In this document: positions 17,684 to 26,824 of the stretch, piece by piece | Layout: every line of letters starts with the position of its first letter | How positions within the stretch are numbered: position 1 is the stretch's first letter | Assembly: GCF_012641365.1 (NCBI RefSeq) | Contig: NZ_JABAIM010000001.1 | Location: forward strand, 186,001-250,000 | Direction of reading: 5' to 3' | Length of the DNA: 64,000 bases | From: Leeia aquatica | Lineage (GTDB): Bacteria > Pseudomonadota > Gammaproteobacteria > Burkholderiales > Leeiaceae | Translations under genes and position numbers: made by a program | The notes under the pieces: generated by a model | What the model was told of the DNA's origin: nothing | The model's input: the letters and a program-made list of their open reading frames with translations, nothing else | Databases searched by the model: none

Positions 17684-20254
17684 ATGGATCGAAACGATTT
17701 ACTGGCAGCAACGCGCACCGAGTTTGTCAGAGGCTATACCGCCATACTCGACGAGCTGCTCAATGAAAGCATGGCAAGACTGTTTGAACGAGCAGAACAT
17801 GCCGGCTCGATGCAACAGCAGGGCCTGTACTTTGACGCACGCACGGTACTGATGACCCGCTCAGTGCAGATCCGCCAGCAGCTGTCGGCGGCCTTGCAGC
17901 CCTTGCTGAACCGAAGCTTTCAGACCGCATACAGCACCTTCCGCCCCTCGTTTGCGGAGCAGGTCAGCAAGAAAACCACGCTGTCGCTGGTGAGTACCGA
18001 CGTCATTGACGACGAAATGTGGGTCGATGGTGTCACCAAACGCCTGCGGGATGAGGCCGACGAGCAATTGCGGGACTTGAACATCCGCATGGCCTTGCTG
18101 TTTGAACAGGAAACCATCAGTGAACGGGAAAACCCGTTCCGCCCCTACCTGCTGGCCAAGTGCCTGAGCAGTGCCGCTGAAGGGCTGGATCTCTCCAAGG
18201 AGATTGAGAACGTTCTCACCGAAGCGCTGGCCAATGAGCTGGTCAAGCGCGTCAGCCAGATCTACGCTGCCGTCAATGGCCTGCTGGCCCAACACGGCAT
18301 TGCCGCCGAGTTGAGCCTGCGCATCGTACGGCAAGCCCCGGCTTCCCCCGCCCCGATGCCAGCGGCCCCTGAATTACCGGTAGAGCCCACGGCAGAAACC
18401 CCGCCAGTGGAAGCAGACATGATGGGGATGCCACGCTATCCGGAGTACGGTGCAAGTGCGCCTGCTCCGGCATGGCATGCTGCTGCAGCTTCGACCAGCC
18501 ACCCCGCCGCCCCTGCCGGACGGGTGGAAGACCGCCTGCTGCAGCTGGTTCGTCAGCCCCAGCAAGCCGGTACTTCCGCCTTGGGCAGCATGCAGGATCA
18601 TTGGCAAAGTGCCAGTCAGCACGCGGGAGGGGTTCCTGGTGCGGGCATGTCAGCGGGTCCCGCCTCAGCCTCTCCCACAGACAGCGCGCCCAGGTCTGGT
18701 TGGCGTAGCTGGCTGGAAGGCCCTCGCAAAGCCGGCCAGGTATTGCGTCAGCTGTTCTCAGGGGCGCCTGCGATGGAAGAAGCCGGCTCCGGTGAACCTG
18801 TACGCAGCTTCCAGCCCAGCAGCAATAGTGTACTGACGCACTCGATCGACAGCCTGATGCGGACTGCTACACCGCAAACAGTCGACATGCATGATGATCA
18901 GGGGCAACTGCGCAACCTGATCCTGGAGCACCGGGAAACCCTGAGTGATCAGGTGGAAGAAGAAAACGAGCAGATGACCATCGACATTGTGGCCATGCTG
19001 TTTGAGTTCATCCTGCGTGACCAGAATGTCCCGGCCGAAGTGCGGGCACAGCTGGGACGCTTGCAGTTCCTGGTGCTGAAGGTGGCCTTGATGGACCCCA
19101 CCTTACTCACCCAGAAGAGCCACCCGGCCCGCATGCTGGTCAACCGGATTGGCAGTATCTCGCTGGGGCTGCAGCAGATTGACCCGACAGGGGAGCGGGT
19201 GGCAGGCGAGATCTGCCATATTGTCGAGACGTTGCTCAGTAGCGATATTGAAGGCAGTGCCTTGTTTGGCACCATGCTGGACGAACTGGATGCCTTCATC
19301 GCCCGTGAATTACGCAGCAATGAGCCGCAAGTGGACTCGGCCTTGGCCGCGGTTGCTCAGGCCGAGAGCCGTACCCTGCAGTTTGCCCGCATCACCGCCA
19401 TGATTGGTGAGGCCTTGCAAGGCGTTACCATTGACCAGTATCTGCAAGAGTTCCTGCTGAATCACTGGGCGCGGGCCATTGAAGTGGCTGGCCGTACGGA
19501 TGCGACCCGCGCCCGTCGCTTCCGCGAGGCCATACCGCAGCTGATCTGGAGCATCGTGCCCAAGGTCACAGAGTCTGACCGAGCAGCGCTCACTGCCATG
19601 TTGCCCAAGCTGATTGGAACCCTGCGGGATGGCATGTTGCTCAGCAAAAGCAGCAAGGCGGACCTGGAACAGCTGATGGCCTGGCTGTTTGACAGCCACA
19701 AACTGGCCTTGCGCAGTGCGGTGCCTGCCAATATGTGCCCGCCACTCAGCTTCTTCCAGCAGCGGTTCCAGCACTTTATCGAGCAAGGCGAACCCTTGCA
19801 GGTCATTACGTCGGATCGTTCGGTGACACCGGACCGCAAACTGCTTGAGGAGGCCATGAGCGAGCTGGAAACCCAGCTGAACCTGATTGATCAGTTGTTT
19901 GAAGACGAGCTGGCAGATGAGGCCGGGCTGTCTGATGCGGATTTCTCCAACGCCGAAGTCGAGCAGGAAGAGCTGGGGGCATATGCACAGCTGCGTAGCG
20001 GCGTTGCCGTCGAGGTCAACCTGGATGGCAATCCGACACTGGCCCTGCTGAGCTGGAGCGACCCCACCGTACCCCGGATGGTGTTGCAGATGCAGCATAG
20101 CGAAGCGCCGTCCATTATCAGCGTGCGTCTGTTCATTCGCTTGCTGAAGTCAGGTCGCGCGCGCTTCCTGGAAGATCGTCCGATCTTTGAGCGGGCCATT
20201 GAAAGCCTGCTGGACTCCGCCGACCAACTGGACCGCACGCCGCTGGCGGCCTGA
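17684..20254 (+). CDS. DUF1631 family protein
   Basis: Large cytosolic protein of about 856 residues beginning MDRNDLLAATRTEF. It has an alpha-helical N-terminal part, a Pro/Ala/Ser-rich low-complexity stretch at about residues 205-370, and a long helical C-terminal half. A short beta segment near the end (VEVNLDGNPTLALLSWSD) resembles PilZ-like folds, but that is only an impression. DUF1631 proteins are common in betaproteobacteria and have no firmly assigned function. ATG at 17684 is chosen where the conserved-looking sequence starts; the longer frame back to 17471 overlaps the divergent methyltransferase gene. It converges with dnaB. Confidence 0.8.
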   Translation: MDRNDLLAATRTEFVRGYTAILDELLNESMARLFERAEHAGSMQQQGLYFDARTVLMTRSVQIRQQLSAALQPLLNRSFQTAYSTFRPSFAEQVSKKTTLSLVSTDVIDDEMWVDGVTKRLRDEADEQLRDLNIRMALLFEQETISERENPFRPYLLAKCLSSAAEGLDLSKEIENVLTEALANELVKRVSQIYAAVNGLLAQHGIAAELSLRIVRQAPASPAPMPAAPELPVEPTAETPPVEADMMGMPRYPEYGASAPAPAWHAAAASTSHPAAPAGRVEDRLLQLVRQPQQAGTSALGSMQDHWQSASQHAGGVPGAGMSAGPASASPTDSAPRSGWRSWLEGPRKAGQVLRQLFSGAPAMEEAGSGEPVRSFQPSSNSVLTHSIDSLMRTATPQTVDMHDDQGQLRNLILEHRETLSDQVEEENEQMTIDIVAMLFEFILRDQNVPAEVRAQLGRLQFLVLKVALMDPTLLTQKSHPARMLVNRIGSISLGLQQIDPTGERVAGEICHIVETLLSSDIEGSALFGTMLDELDAFIARELRSNEPQVDSALAAVAQAESRTLQFARITAMIGEALQGVTIDQYLQEFLLNHWARAIEVAGRTDATRARRFREAIPQLIWSIVPKVTESDRAALTAMLPKLIGTLRDGMLLSKSSKADLEQLMAWLFDSHKLALRSAVPANMCPPLSFFQQRFQHFIEQGEPLQVITSDRSVTPDRKLLEEAMSELETQLNLIDQLFEDELADEAGLSDADFSNAEVEQEELGAYAQLRSGVAVEVNLDGNPTLALLSWSDPTVPRMVLQMQHSEAPSIISVRLFIRLLKSGRARFLEDRPIFERAIESLLDSADQLDRTPLAA

Positions 20255-20261
20255 GTCTGTC

Positions 20262-20276
20262 ACGCCCCGGAGGCGT
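20262..20276. terminator. Possible short terminator hairpin between DUF1631 gene and dnaB
   Basis: ACGCC (20262-20266) and GGCGT (20272-20276) can pair in the 29-base gap between the two converging genes. The stem is short and lacks a T-tract, so termination may be weak or Rho-dependent. Confidence 0.3.
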
Positions 20277-20283
20277 TGCAGGC

Positions 20284-21705
20284 TCAGTACTCGCTGTCTA
20301 CAAAACCACCGTGTGGCGAGGCAAAGTTCTCAAAGCGGGTGTATTGCCCCATCCAGGTCAGGCGTACGGTCCCCACCGGGCCGTTACGCTGCTTGCCGAT
20401 GATCACCTCGGCACAGCCTTTGTCGGGTGAGTCCGGGTTGTAGTATTCGTCGCGATACATGAACAGGATCACGTCCGCATCCTGTTCAATGGCACCGGAT
20501 TCCCGCAAGTCCGACATCATCGGACGTTTATTGGGGCGCTGCTCTACCGCTCGCGACAGCTGCGACAAGGCAATCAGCGGTACATTGAGTTCCTTGGCCA
20601 GACTTTTTAGCGAGCGCGAGATTTCAGAGATTTCCGTGGCCCGGTTCTCGCTGGCGCTCTTGCTGGAGCCCACCATCAGCTGCAAATAGTCGATCACGAT
20701 GAGGCCAAGCTGGCCCGTTTGTCGCATCAGGCGGCGCGCACGGGTGCGGACTTCCATGGAAGACAGGCCACCGGTTTCATCAATGAACACCGGTGCTTCG
20801 TGCAGCTTGCCTACTGCTGTGGTGAGCTTGGGCCAATCGTCATCATCGAGCTTGCCGGTGCGCATCTTGTGCTGGTCCAGACGACCAATGGAACCGATCA
20901 TCCGCATCACCAGCTGGGCGCCCCCCATTTCCATGGAGAACACCGCCACCGGCTTTTTGGTTTCCACGGCCACGTTTTCAGCAATATTGATGGCGAAGGC
21001 GGTCTTACCCATCGAGGGGCGGCCTGCCACAATGATCAGATCACCCGGCTGCAGGCCAGAGGTCTTGGCATCCAGATCGGCAAAGCCCGTAGGGATGCCG
21101 GTCACATCGCTGTCGGAATCGCGATGGTAGAGCATGTCGATGCGCTCCACCACCTGGGTCAACAGCGTAGGTGTATCCAGAAAGCCCTTCTTGCCCTTGG
21201 CGCCAGCCTCAGCAATTTCAAAGACTTTGGCCTCGGCTGAATCCAGCAGCTGCTCGGCGTTACGACCTTCCGGATTGTAGGCGGACTCGGCAATTTCGGT
21301 CCCCACTGCAGCCAGGCGGCGCATGATGGCACGCTCGCGCACAATCTCTGCATAGCGGCGGATATTGGCAGCACTGGGCGTGGCTTGCACCAGTTGCCCC
21401 AGATACGGCAGCCCGCCGGACTCTTCCAGCTTGCCCCGGTTATCCAGCACCTCAGCCACGGTGATGACATCGACGGGCTTGTTGTGCTCGGTCAGCCAGC
21501 CGATCGCCTCAAAAATCAGTCGGTGGTCAAAGCGATAAAAATCCACATCGCTGATCACGTCCGCAATCTTGATCCAGGCCTCAGCATCCAGCATCAGGCC
21601 GCCCAGCACGGACTGCTCTGCCTCCATGGAGTGCGGGGGCAGTTTCAGCTGGGCCAGCAGCGGGTCAACCGCTTGGCCAGTAGGGGCGGGAATTGGGCTA
21701 TTCAT
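20284..21705 (-). CDS. dnaB: Replicative DNA helicase
   Basis: 473 residues. The N-terminal helical domain (residues about 20-130, starting PHSMEAEQSVLGGLML) is followed by a linker and the RecA-like motor. The Walker A GRPSMGKT lies at about 228-235, the Walker B LIVIDYLQLM further on, and the C-terminal block reads IIGKQRNGPVGTVRL. No intein or frameshift is seen. It unwinds DNA at the fork as a hexamer. Unusually, its ATG overlaps the stop of the preceding GH9 gene as ATGA, and the ribosome-binding site is weak, which suggests translational coupling to that gene. Confidence 0.97.
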   Translation of the reverse strand: MNSPIPAPTGQAVDPLLAQLKLPPHSMEAEQSVLGGLMLDAEAWIKIADVISDVDFYRFDHRLIFEAIGWLTEHNKPVDVITVAEVLDNRGKLEESGGLPYLGQLVQATPSAANIRRYAEIVRERAIMRRLAAVGTEIAESAYNPEGRNAEQLLDSAEAKVFEIAEAGAKGKKGFLDTPTLLTQVVERIDMLYHRDSDSDVTGIPTGFADLDAKTSGLQPGDLIIVAGRPSMGKTAFAINIAENVAVETKKPVAVFSMEMGGAQLVMRMIGSIGRLDQHKMRTGKLDDDDWPKLTTAVGKLHEAPVFIDETGGLSSMEVRTRARRLMRQTGQLGLIVIDYLQLMVGSSKSASENRATEISEISRSLKSLAKELNVPLIALSQLSRAVEQRPNKRPMMSDLRESGAIEQDADVILFMYRDEYYNPDSPDKGCAEVIIGKQRNGPVGTVRLTWMGQYTRFENFASPHGGFVDSEY

Positions 21706-23420
21706 GCCAGTAAGTCTGCAACAGGGCCTCGCATTTTACCACTATTGGACAGGTCCAGTACCAAGGCATGAAACAGCCAGCTACCATGTGGCAGCCATTG
21801 CTCGGTCCATCGCCATGAGTGGCCCATTTCAGTCTGCGCCGGGATGCGGAAGTCGATGTCAGCCTCATCCTCCAGCCCTGCGGTAATGCCGTTGGCAACG
21901 CCACCACAGGCGTTCCAGTATCCCGGCTCGTAGCGCGGATTATTCCGCCCCCAGCCTTGCAGCATGCACACATCAAACGGGTTGGCCCCCATGATCCAGT
22001 CGCAGCAATGCTGTGCCAATCGGGCGAGTGGTAAGTCCGTGAGCTGGGCGGCAGGGGTCTGCAGACCGAGGCGAGCAGCGGCGGCCAGGGAAGCCAGGCG
22101 TGCATTCTCGCCTTGCCACCAGTAACCGCTCTCATTCTGATGGGGAATGAAGAAGGACGACCGCCCCGGCTGGCCTGGCTGCACCACCCAATGCCTGGGG
22201 TAGGCAAACGGGTTGTGTGTACGGGCAGCCAGCTTGAGCTGCTGCTGCCAGCCCCGCTGCAGCTGCTGGCGAGCACACGCTGCCGCCCCCCCCTCCCCGG
22301 CCAGTTCCAGATAGCGGGTCAATGCCAGCAACGGCAGGCCTGCATCGGAGGCATGGAAGTAACTGCGTTCATGCTGCTCGGTCATCCACCAGAACCCGGC
22401 ATCATCCTGTTTAGTCGCCATGCGGGCGACCCATGTACCCGCCTCTTCCAGCCAGCCTTGCTGTGGGCGAGCGGCAGCCAGCTCACAAGCAGCCAGCAGC
22501 GCACAGTAGTCATCAATCAGGTTTTCCTGGCCATCATCCAGATAGCCTGGATTATGTGCCCGCAAATGCTGATAGCCTGCGGCTGCTCGCCGGTAGTAAT
22601 CTTCACGCGAGTATTCACCATCCCGTGCCAGGCAGCTGGCGCGCGCCAGCGCGGCAATGGCCAGCCCGGCGCCTTGGCGGAAACCTGCACGGTAGTCGGC
22701 AGACTTATGCCCTTTCTGCGTGGCATAGGCGCACAATTCCCGCTGTGATGGATCCTTGCTCCAGCGATCAAACACCGTCATCAGAAATGCGCCGTCCGGC
22801 AATTGCATGCGGCTGAGGAAATCTGCACCGTGCAAGGCCTCATCTTGCACTCGCTCATCAAACCATGAGGTCGTAGCGGGCAAGCGCAGGCTGGCATCCG
22901 CCAGTTGCCAGACCAGCAAGGGCGTCTGCTGCGGGTTCATGTGGTTCGCGTACGAGAGATGCGACAGGTACTTGGAGACGTCACCAGAGGCATCGTACCA
23001 GCCGCCATGCACATCGACGGGCTGACGGCTATCCAGCAAGGGCGCGGTCCGGTCTGCCTGGTCATAAATGCCGCTGCAGCGCTGCGATTTGAAGTAATGC
23101 AGCAGGTCCGACACCATCTGGCCAGCGAACAGGTCCGGCTGAATCTCAAACGGGGCAGACACCAGTGGTGGATGGCTGTCCAGCAGCCAGAGCTGATACT
23201 GCCCGGGCTGAACCCAGGCGCTGAAGTCCAGTCGATGAAAAAACCGCCCCTGCCAGCCCGGTACCTGCTCAGCCGCCTGCAAGCTGCCTTGCCACACGGT
23301 GGATTGCGTCCGGCAATCCAGCAACGCGGCTTGCAAGCCGCTCATGGCGGTATGGCTTTGCAAAATGGCCTGCTTGTCGGCAGCAGGCCGATACCCCACA
23401 TGATTGAACAGCCACTGCAT
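21702..23420 (-). CDS. Glycoside hydrolase family 9 enzyme (cytoplasmic)
   Basis: About 572 residues. An N-terminal immunoglobulin-like CelD_N domain (QWLFNHVGYRPAADKQAIL) precedes an (alpha/alpha)6 GH9 barrel. The aspartate motif reads GGWYDASGDVSKYL instead of the usual GGWYDAGD. Further motifs are WIMGANPFDVCMLQGWGRNNP split over loops, and a C-terminal acidic residue probably in TEQWLPHGSW. No signal peptide is visible, so it acts inside the cell, most likely on imported short beta-glucans or chito-oligosaccharides, like the GH9 glucosaminidases of chitin-degrading Vibrio. ATG at 23420 has GGAG six bases upstream. It follows the decarboxylase gene by 43 bases and overlaps dnaB by four. 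Confidence 0.85.
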   Translation of the reverse strand: MQWLFNHVGYRPAADKQAILQSHTAMSGLQAALLDCRTQSTVWQGSLQAAEQVPGWQGRFFHRLDFSAWVQPGQYQLWLLDSHPPLVSAPFEIQPDLFAGQMVSDLLHYFKSQRCSGIYDQADRTAPLLDSRQPVDVHGGWYDASGDVSKYLSHLSYANHMNPQQTPLLVWQLADASLRLPATTSWFDERVQDEALHGADFLSRMQLPDGAFLMTVFDRWSKDPSQRELCAYATQKGHKSADYRAGFRQGAGLAIAALARASCLARDGEYSREDYYRRAAAGYQHLRAHNPGYLDDGQENLIDDYCALLAACELAAARPQQGWLEEAGTWVARMATKQDDAGFWWMTEQHERSYFHASDAGLPLLALTRYLELAGEGGAAACARQQLQRGWQQQLKLAARTHNPFAYPRHWVVQPGQPGRSSFFIPHQNESGYWWQGENARLASLAAAARLGLQTPAAQLTDLPLARLAQHCCDWIMGANPFDVCMLQGWGRNNPRYEPGYWNACGGVANGITAGLEDEADIDFRIPAQTEMGHSWRWTEQWLPHGSWLFHALVLDLSNSGKMRGPVADLLA

Positions 23421-23463
23421 CAAATGCTCCGGAAGCAGGCCGCTGAAGGCCAAACCCCAGAGT

Positions 23464-25434
23464 CTACTCGCTGAGCGGCTTCAGTTGTGCAGCTTCTTCT
23501 TCCGTCAGCACGCGCAAGGTGGGGACATAGCCATCAAACACCACACCATGCATCTCGGTGCGCTTGTGGCTGCGCATCAGACCCAGCAAGAATTGCAGGA
23601 TTTCCGCGGTGATGACCTGTCCGGGCACCAGCGCCGGAATACCTGGCGGGTAAGGCACGATCTGGTCTGCCGAGACGCGGCCAATGAGGCCGGGATTCGG
23701 GCGCTCGTCCTCATCAATCATTGGCACCATTTCACCGGCCGCGTAGTAGGCATCACGCGGCAGATAGCGCAGCGCGGTGAACTCGGCAATGTCTGGCACC
23801 CGATACAGGCGGCGTGGCGCGCGCTTTTCCCGGGCCAGACGCATCAGCGCATCGTACAGGCGTGACACCTTGCTGCGGGTGGTCCCGATGGTCAACAGCA
23901 AGGTGACGGTATTGAAGGTCGATTTCTCAACCTGAATGTTGTAGCGCTCGAACAGCTCATGCTGGAATTCATCGGTGGTATAGCCCGATTGGGAAATATC
24001 CAGCGTCACCTTGGTGGGATCGAGCTGAACATTATCATTGCGCACCTCTTCCGGCAGCAGGTCCTCCAGCTCCAGCACCCGGAAGACGCCGGTTTCCTTG
24101 ATGCTCTCACGCAGTTCACGTGCCAGCTCCAAGGTACGAGACAGCAGCTTGTAGCCTTCCATCACGGCCTGTTTGCGCGCCACATCCAGGCTGGCAATCA
24201 TGCTGTATTGCGGGCTGGTGGAGGCATGCATGTTGAAGTTTTCCCGGAAGATGTGCTCGTCAAACTCCGGGTCGTTCACATGAATCATGCTTGACTGGCT
24301 GAGTGCCGACAGCACCTTGTGCGTACTCTGCGTTGCATAGTCAGCTCCCGCTTCCAGCGCGGTGGGCCGGAAGGCGGGGTGAAACTGGGCAAAGCCGTAC
24401 CAGGCTTCATCAATGATGACCTTGATACCCTTGGCGTGGGCGGCCTGAATGATGGGCGGTAGATCGTAGCGCAAGCCATCATAAGTGCAGCTGGTCAGGA
24501 TCAGCACCTTGGCATCCGGATGCTGCTCGATGGCCTCGAAGATGGCCTTCTTCGGTACCGTACCGAACACGCCGTATTTCTTGTTGACCGAGCTGTTCAG
24601 ATAAATGGGGTGTGCGCCAGACAGCACCACACCGTGGTGAACCGACTTGTGGCAGTTCCGGTCCAGCAGCAATTTGTCGCCCGGTGTCAGCAAGGTCTGG
24701 AAAATCACCTTGTTGGCGGTAGACGTACCATTGGTGGCAAAGAAAGTGCGGCGCGCGCCGAATGCCTTGGCCGCCAGCTTTTGTGATTCCTCAATCACCC
24801 CTTTCGGGTCCAGCAAGGAATCCAGCATGTCAACCGAGACAGATAAATCCGCCCGGAAAGCATGCTCACCCAGAAATTCGTGAAAATCATTGACCCACGG
24901 GCTGCCACGTAGCGAGTCACCTGAACTGTGACCCGGAGTGTGCCAGGCATCCTTGGCCATCAGCACATAGTCACGCAGCGCATCGTAGAACGGGGTGCGG
25001 GCGCGCTCCTGAATCTGCGCGTGCAGGATACGGTACCAGCCCCGGTAGTCGCGCTCTTCACGGCAGAAGTAGCCATCCACCGTTTCATTGAACAGGGCTT
25101 CGACCACTTCATCCTGCCGGGCCTCATCAATCATGATGTAGATGCTGAGCTCAGGCCGCATGGCGTGGATGCAGTGCACCAGATCAAGCGCGCTCTGCTG
25201 CTGGGTCTTGTCCTGATCCTCCAGGGAGTAGAGATTGTCGTCAATCATGACGGCCTGGTAATCACCATCGGCCGCCAGCACATTCAACGCTTCCTGTGCC
25301 GATGTGACGCCAGAAAACGTCAGGCCAAACGGGTTATCCAGATGTTTGGCCGCACCGTTAAGACCATTGGTCAGACTGCGTACCACCATTTTTTCGTCAT
25401 TGATGACGAGTACTTTGCTTACCGGCTTTGACAT
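23464..25434 (-). CDS. PLP-dependent arginine/lysine/ornithine decarboxylase
   Basis: About 656 residues of the bacterial fold III Orn/Lys/Arg decarboxylase family. The N-terminal wing domain is response-regulator-like (VLVINDEKMVVRSL, QAVMIDDNLYSL). The PLP-lysine lies in QSTHKVLSALSQSSMIH and the cofactor aspartate in IIDEAWYGFAQFH. The C-terminal domain is intact (PYPPGIPALVPGQVIT). It is shorter than AdiA/CadA (about 710-755). With agmatinase and a putrescine-type transporter in the same window, arginine to agmatine is attractive, but the substrate is not fixed by sequence. ATG at 25434 follows AGAGG closely; a GTG at 25449 is possible. Confidence 0.88.
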   Translation of the reverse strand: MSKPVSKVLVINDEKMVVRSLTNGLNGAAKHLDNPFGLTFSGVTSAQEALNVLAADGDYQAVMIDDNLYSLEDQDKTQQQSALDLVHCIHAMRPELSIYIMIDEARQDEVVEALFNETVDGYFCREERDYRGWYRILHAQIQERARTPFYDALRDYVLMAKDAWHTPGHSSGDSLRGSPWVNDFHEFLGEHAFRADLSVSVDMLDSLLDPKGVIEESQKLAAKAFGARRTFFATNGTSTANKVIFQTLLTPGDKLLLDRNCHKSVHHGVVLSGAHPIYLNSSVNKKYGVFGTVPKKAIFEAIEQHPDAKVLILTSCTYDGLRYDLPPIIQAAHAKGIKVIIDEAWYGFAQFHPAFRPTALEAGADYATQSTHKVLSALSQSSMIHVNDPEFDEHIFRENFNMHASTSPQYSMIASLDVARKQAVMEGYKLLSRTLELARELRESIKETGVFRVLELEDLLPEEVRNDNVQLDPTKVTLDISQSGYTTDEFQHELFERYNIQVEKSTFNTVTLLLTIGTTRSKVSRLYDALMRLAREKRAPRRLYRVPDIAEFTALRYLPRDAYYAAGEMVPMIDEDERPNPGLIGRVSADQIVPYPPGIPALVPGQVITAEILQFLLGLMRSHKRTEMHGVVFDGYVPTLRVLTEEEAAQLKPLSE

Positions 25435-25495
25435 AGACCTCTGACTCACTGCACTGATGGCCAGCCCGGTTTCAGGCTGGCCTTACTGGCTGCTG

Positions 25496-26635
25496 CTAAC
25501 GCCCCAAACGGCCACCCTTGCTGATGACCACGAAATCGACAAACGTTGATCCCCGGTGATTAGACGGCAAATAGCGCAGCGGAAAACCGCCGAAGTATTT
25601 GTCATCCATGCTTTCCAGAGCCTCGACAAACGTTTTGCGGGTCACATTGCTGCCCGCTTTCTTCAGCCCTTCAATAATCACCCAGCCGGTCATGAAGCCC
25701 TCAATGCCGGGATAAGTCAGCGGCTTGCCTGCGGCGTACTTGCGCATGGCTCGCTGAAAATCGCCTACCACTTGTTCGGTACCGGTAATCGGGTTCGGCA
25801 TGACCTGGGAAATGGCTACCCCGACCGCCTCTTCTTTCAGCAAGGCGTACAGTTCGCTCGCATCCACTGGCGACAAGGCAAAATACTGGATATTGATGCC
25901 ACGCTGCTTCATGCCATGGATGAAATCGGCAGCCGGCTTGCTGACAGCCACCAGAATCACCGCGCCAACCTTGGCATCAGCCAGCTGCTTGACCGCCGCG
26001 GTGACATCCAGCTTGGTGCGATCGTACTTGGCGCTGGCAGCCACATCGAGGTTGTTCTTGCGCATGGCACGCTCAATCCCCTCCAGCCCGGCCTCGCCAT
26101 AGCTGTCGTCCTGATACAGCACACCAATACGCTTGATCCCCAGGCTGACCAGCTGGCGCACAATACGTTCGGACTCATCCCGATAGCTAGCGCGGATGTT
26201 GAACTGCATCGGGTTGTGATAAATGCGGGTGACATCGCTGCCGGTGTACGGCGCAATGGAGGGTACTTTTTCCTTGAAGATCAGGTCGGCGATCTGTTGG
26301 TTATTGGCAGTCCCGAACACCCCGGCCAGGCCGAAGACTTGTTCCTTCTGGATCAGCGTGGTGACATTGCCAAGCGTTTTGTCTGGCAGGCTGGCGTCGT
26401 CCAGCGTTTTCAGCTCCAGCCGGCGACCGTTGACGCCCCCCTGATCGTTGATCATCTGGAAGGCAGCTTGCAGACCCTGATTGTATTCCTCAACGACACG
26501 GGCATACGGCCCGGTTACCCCTGCCGACTGCCCAAACAAGACCCGAGCGGGTTCAACCCCTGGCTCTGCACGCACCGTGGCGGCGAGTCCGAGGGCGAGT
26601 GTCAGGACCAGCAAGGCATAGCGTTGCAGCAACAT
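25496..26635 (-). CDS. Orphan branched-chain-amino-acid-type ABC binding protein
   Basis: 379 residues of the LivK/Leu-Ile-Val-binding family. A signal peptide (LLVLTLALGLAATVRA) ends near residue 23, and the mature protein begins with the family pattern VLFGQSAGVTGPYARVVEEYNQGL. The ATG follows AGAGGAG with good spacing. No permease or ATPase gene is adjacent, so it either shares a transporter encoded elsewhere or has a sensing role. It lies after the valine-degradation genes but behind a 189-bp gap with a 33-bp perfect palindrome. The ligand could be a branched-chain amino acid, an aromatic acid or an amide. Confidence 0.85.
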   Translation of the reverse strand: MLLQRYALLVLTLALGLAATVRAEPGVEPARVLFGQSAGVTGPYARVVEEYNQGLQAAFQMINDQGGVNGRRLELKTLDDASLPDKTLGNVTTLIQKEQVFGLAGVFGTANNQQIADLIFKEKVPSIAPYTGSDVTRIYHNPMQFNIRASYRDESERIVRQLVSLGIKRIGVLYQDDSYGEAGLEGIERAMRKNNLDVAASAKYDRTKLDVTAAVKQLADAKVGAVILVAVSKPAADFIHGMKQRGINIQYFALSPVDASELYALLKEEAVGVAISQVMPNPITGTEQVVGDFQRAMRKYAAGKPLTYPGIEGFMTGWVIIEGLKKAGSNVTRKTFVEALESMDDKYFGGFPLRYLPSNHRGSTFVDFVVISKGGRLGR

Positions 26636-26691
26636 GATGTGTCTCCTCTTGCGAAAGGCTGTTGTATTTTATGGGCTCGCCTTTTCGCAGT

Positions 26692-26724
26692 TCTGCATTG
26701 CGGAACACGGTTCCGCAATGCAGA
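26692..26724. repeat. 33-bp perfect inverted repeat (15-bp arms, 3-base centre)
   Basis: TCTGCATTGCGGAAC (26692-26706) and GTTCCGCAATGCAGA (26710-26724) are exact reverse complements around ACG. It lies in the gap after the mmsB stop and about 57-90 bases before the binding-protein start. No T-tract follows on either strand, so a standard intrinsic terminator is unlikely. It could be an operator for a dimeric regulator or a strong mRNA hairpin. Confidence 0.8.
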
Positions 26725-26824
26725 GAAGCCACAGTGTGCAGGAAGTTGCTTTCTGACTCAAGTCAAAAATGCAACGTCCCGCAGCTGCTGCTGATGACCC
26801 CACGTAATGGGGTTGTGGTGTCAA

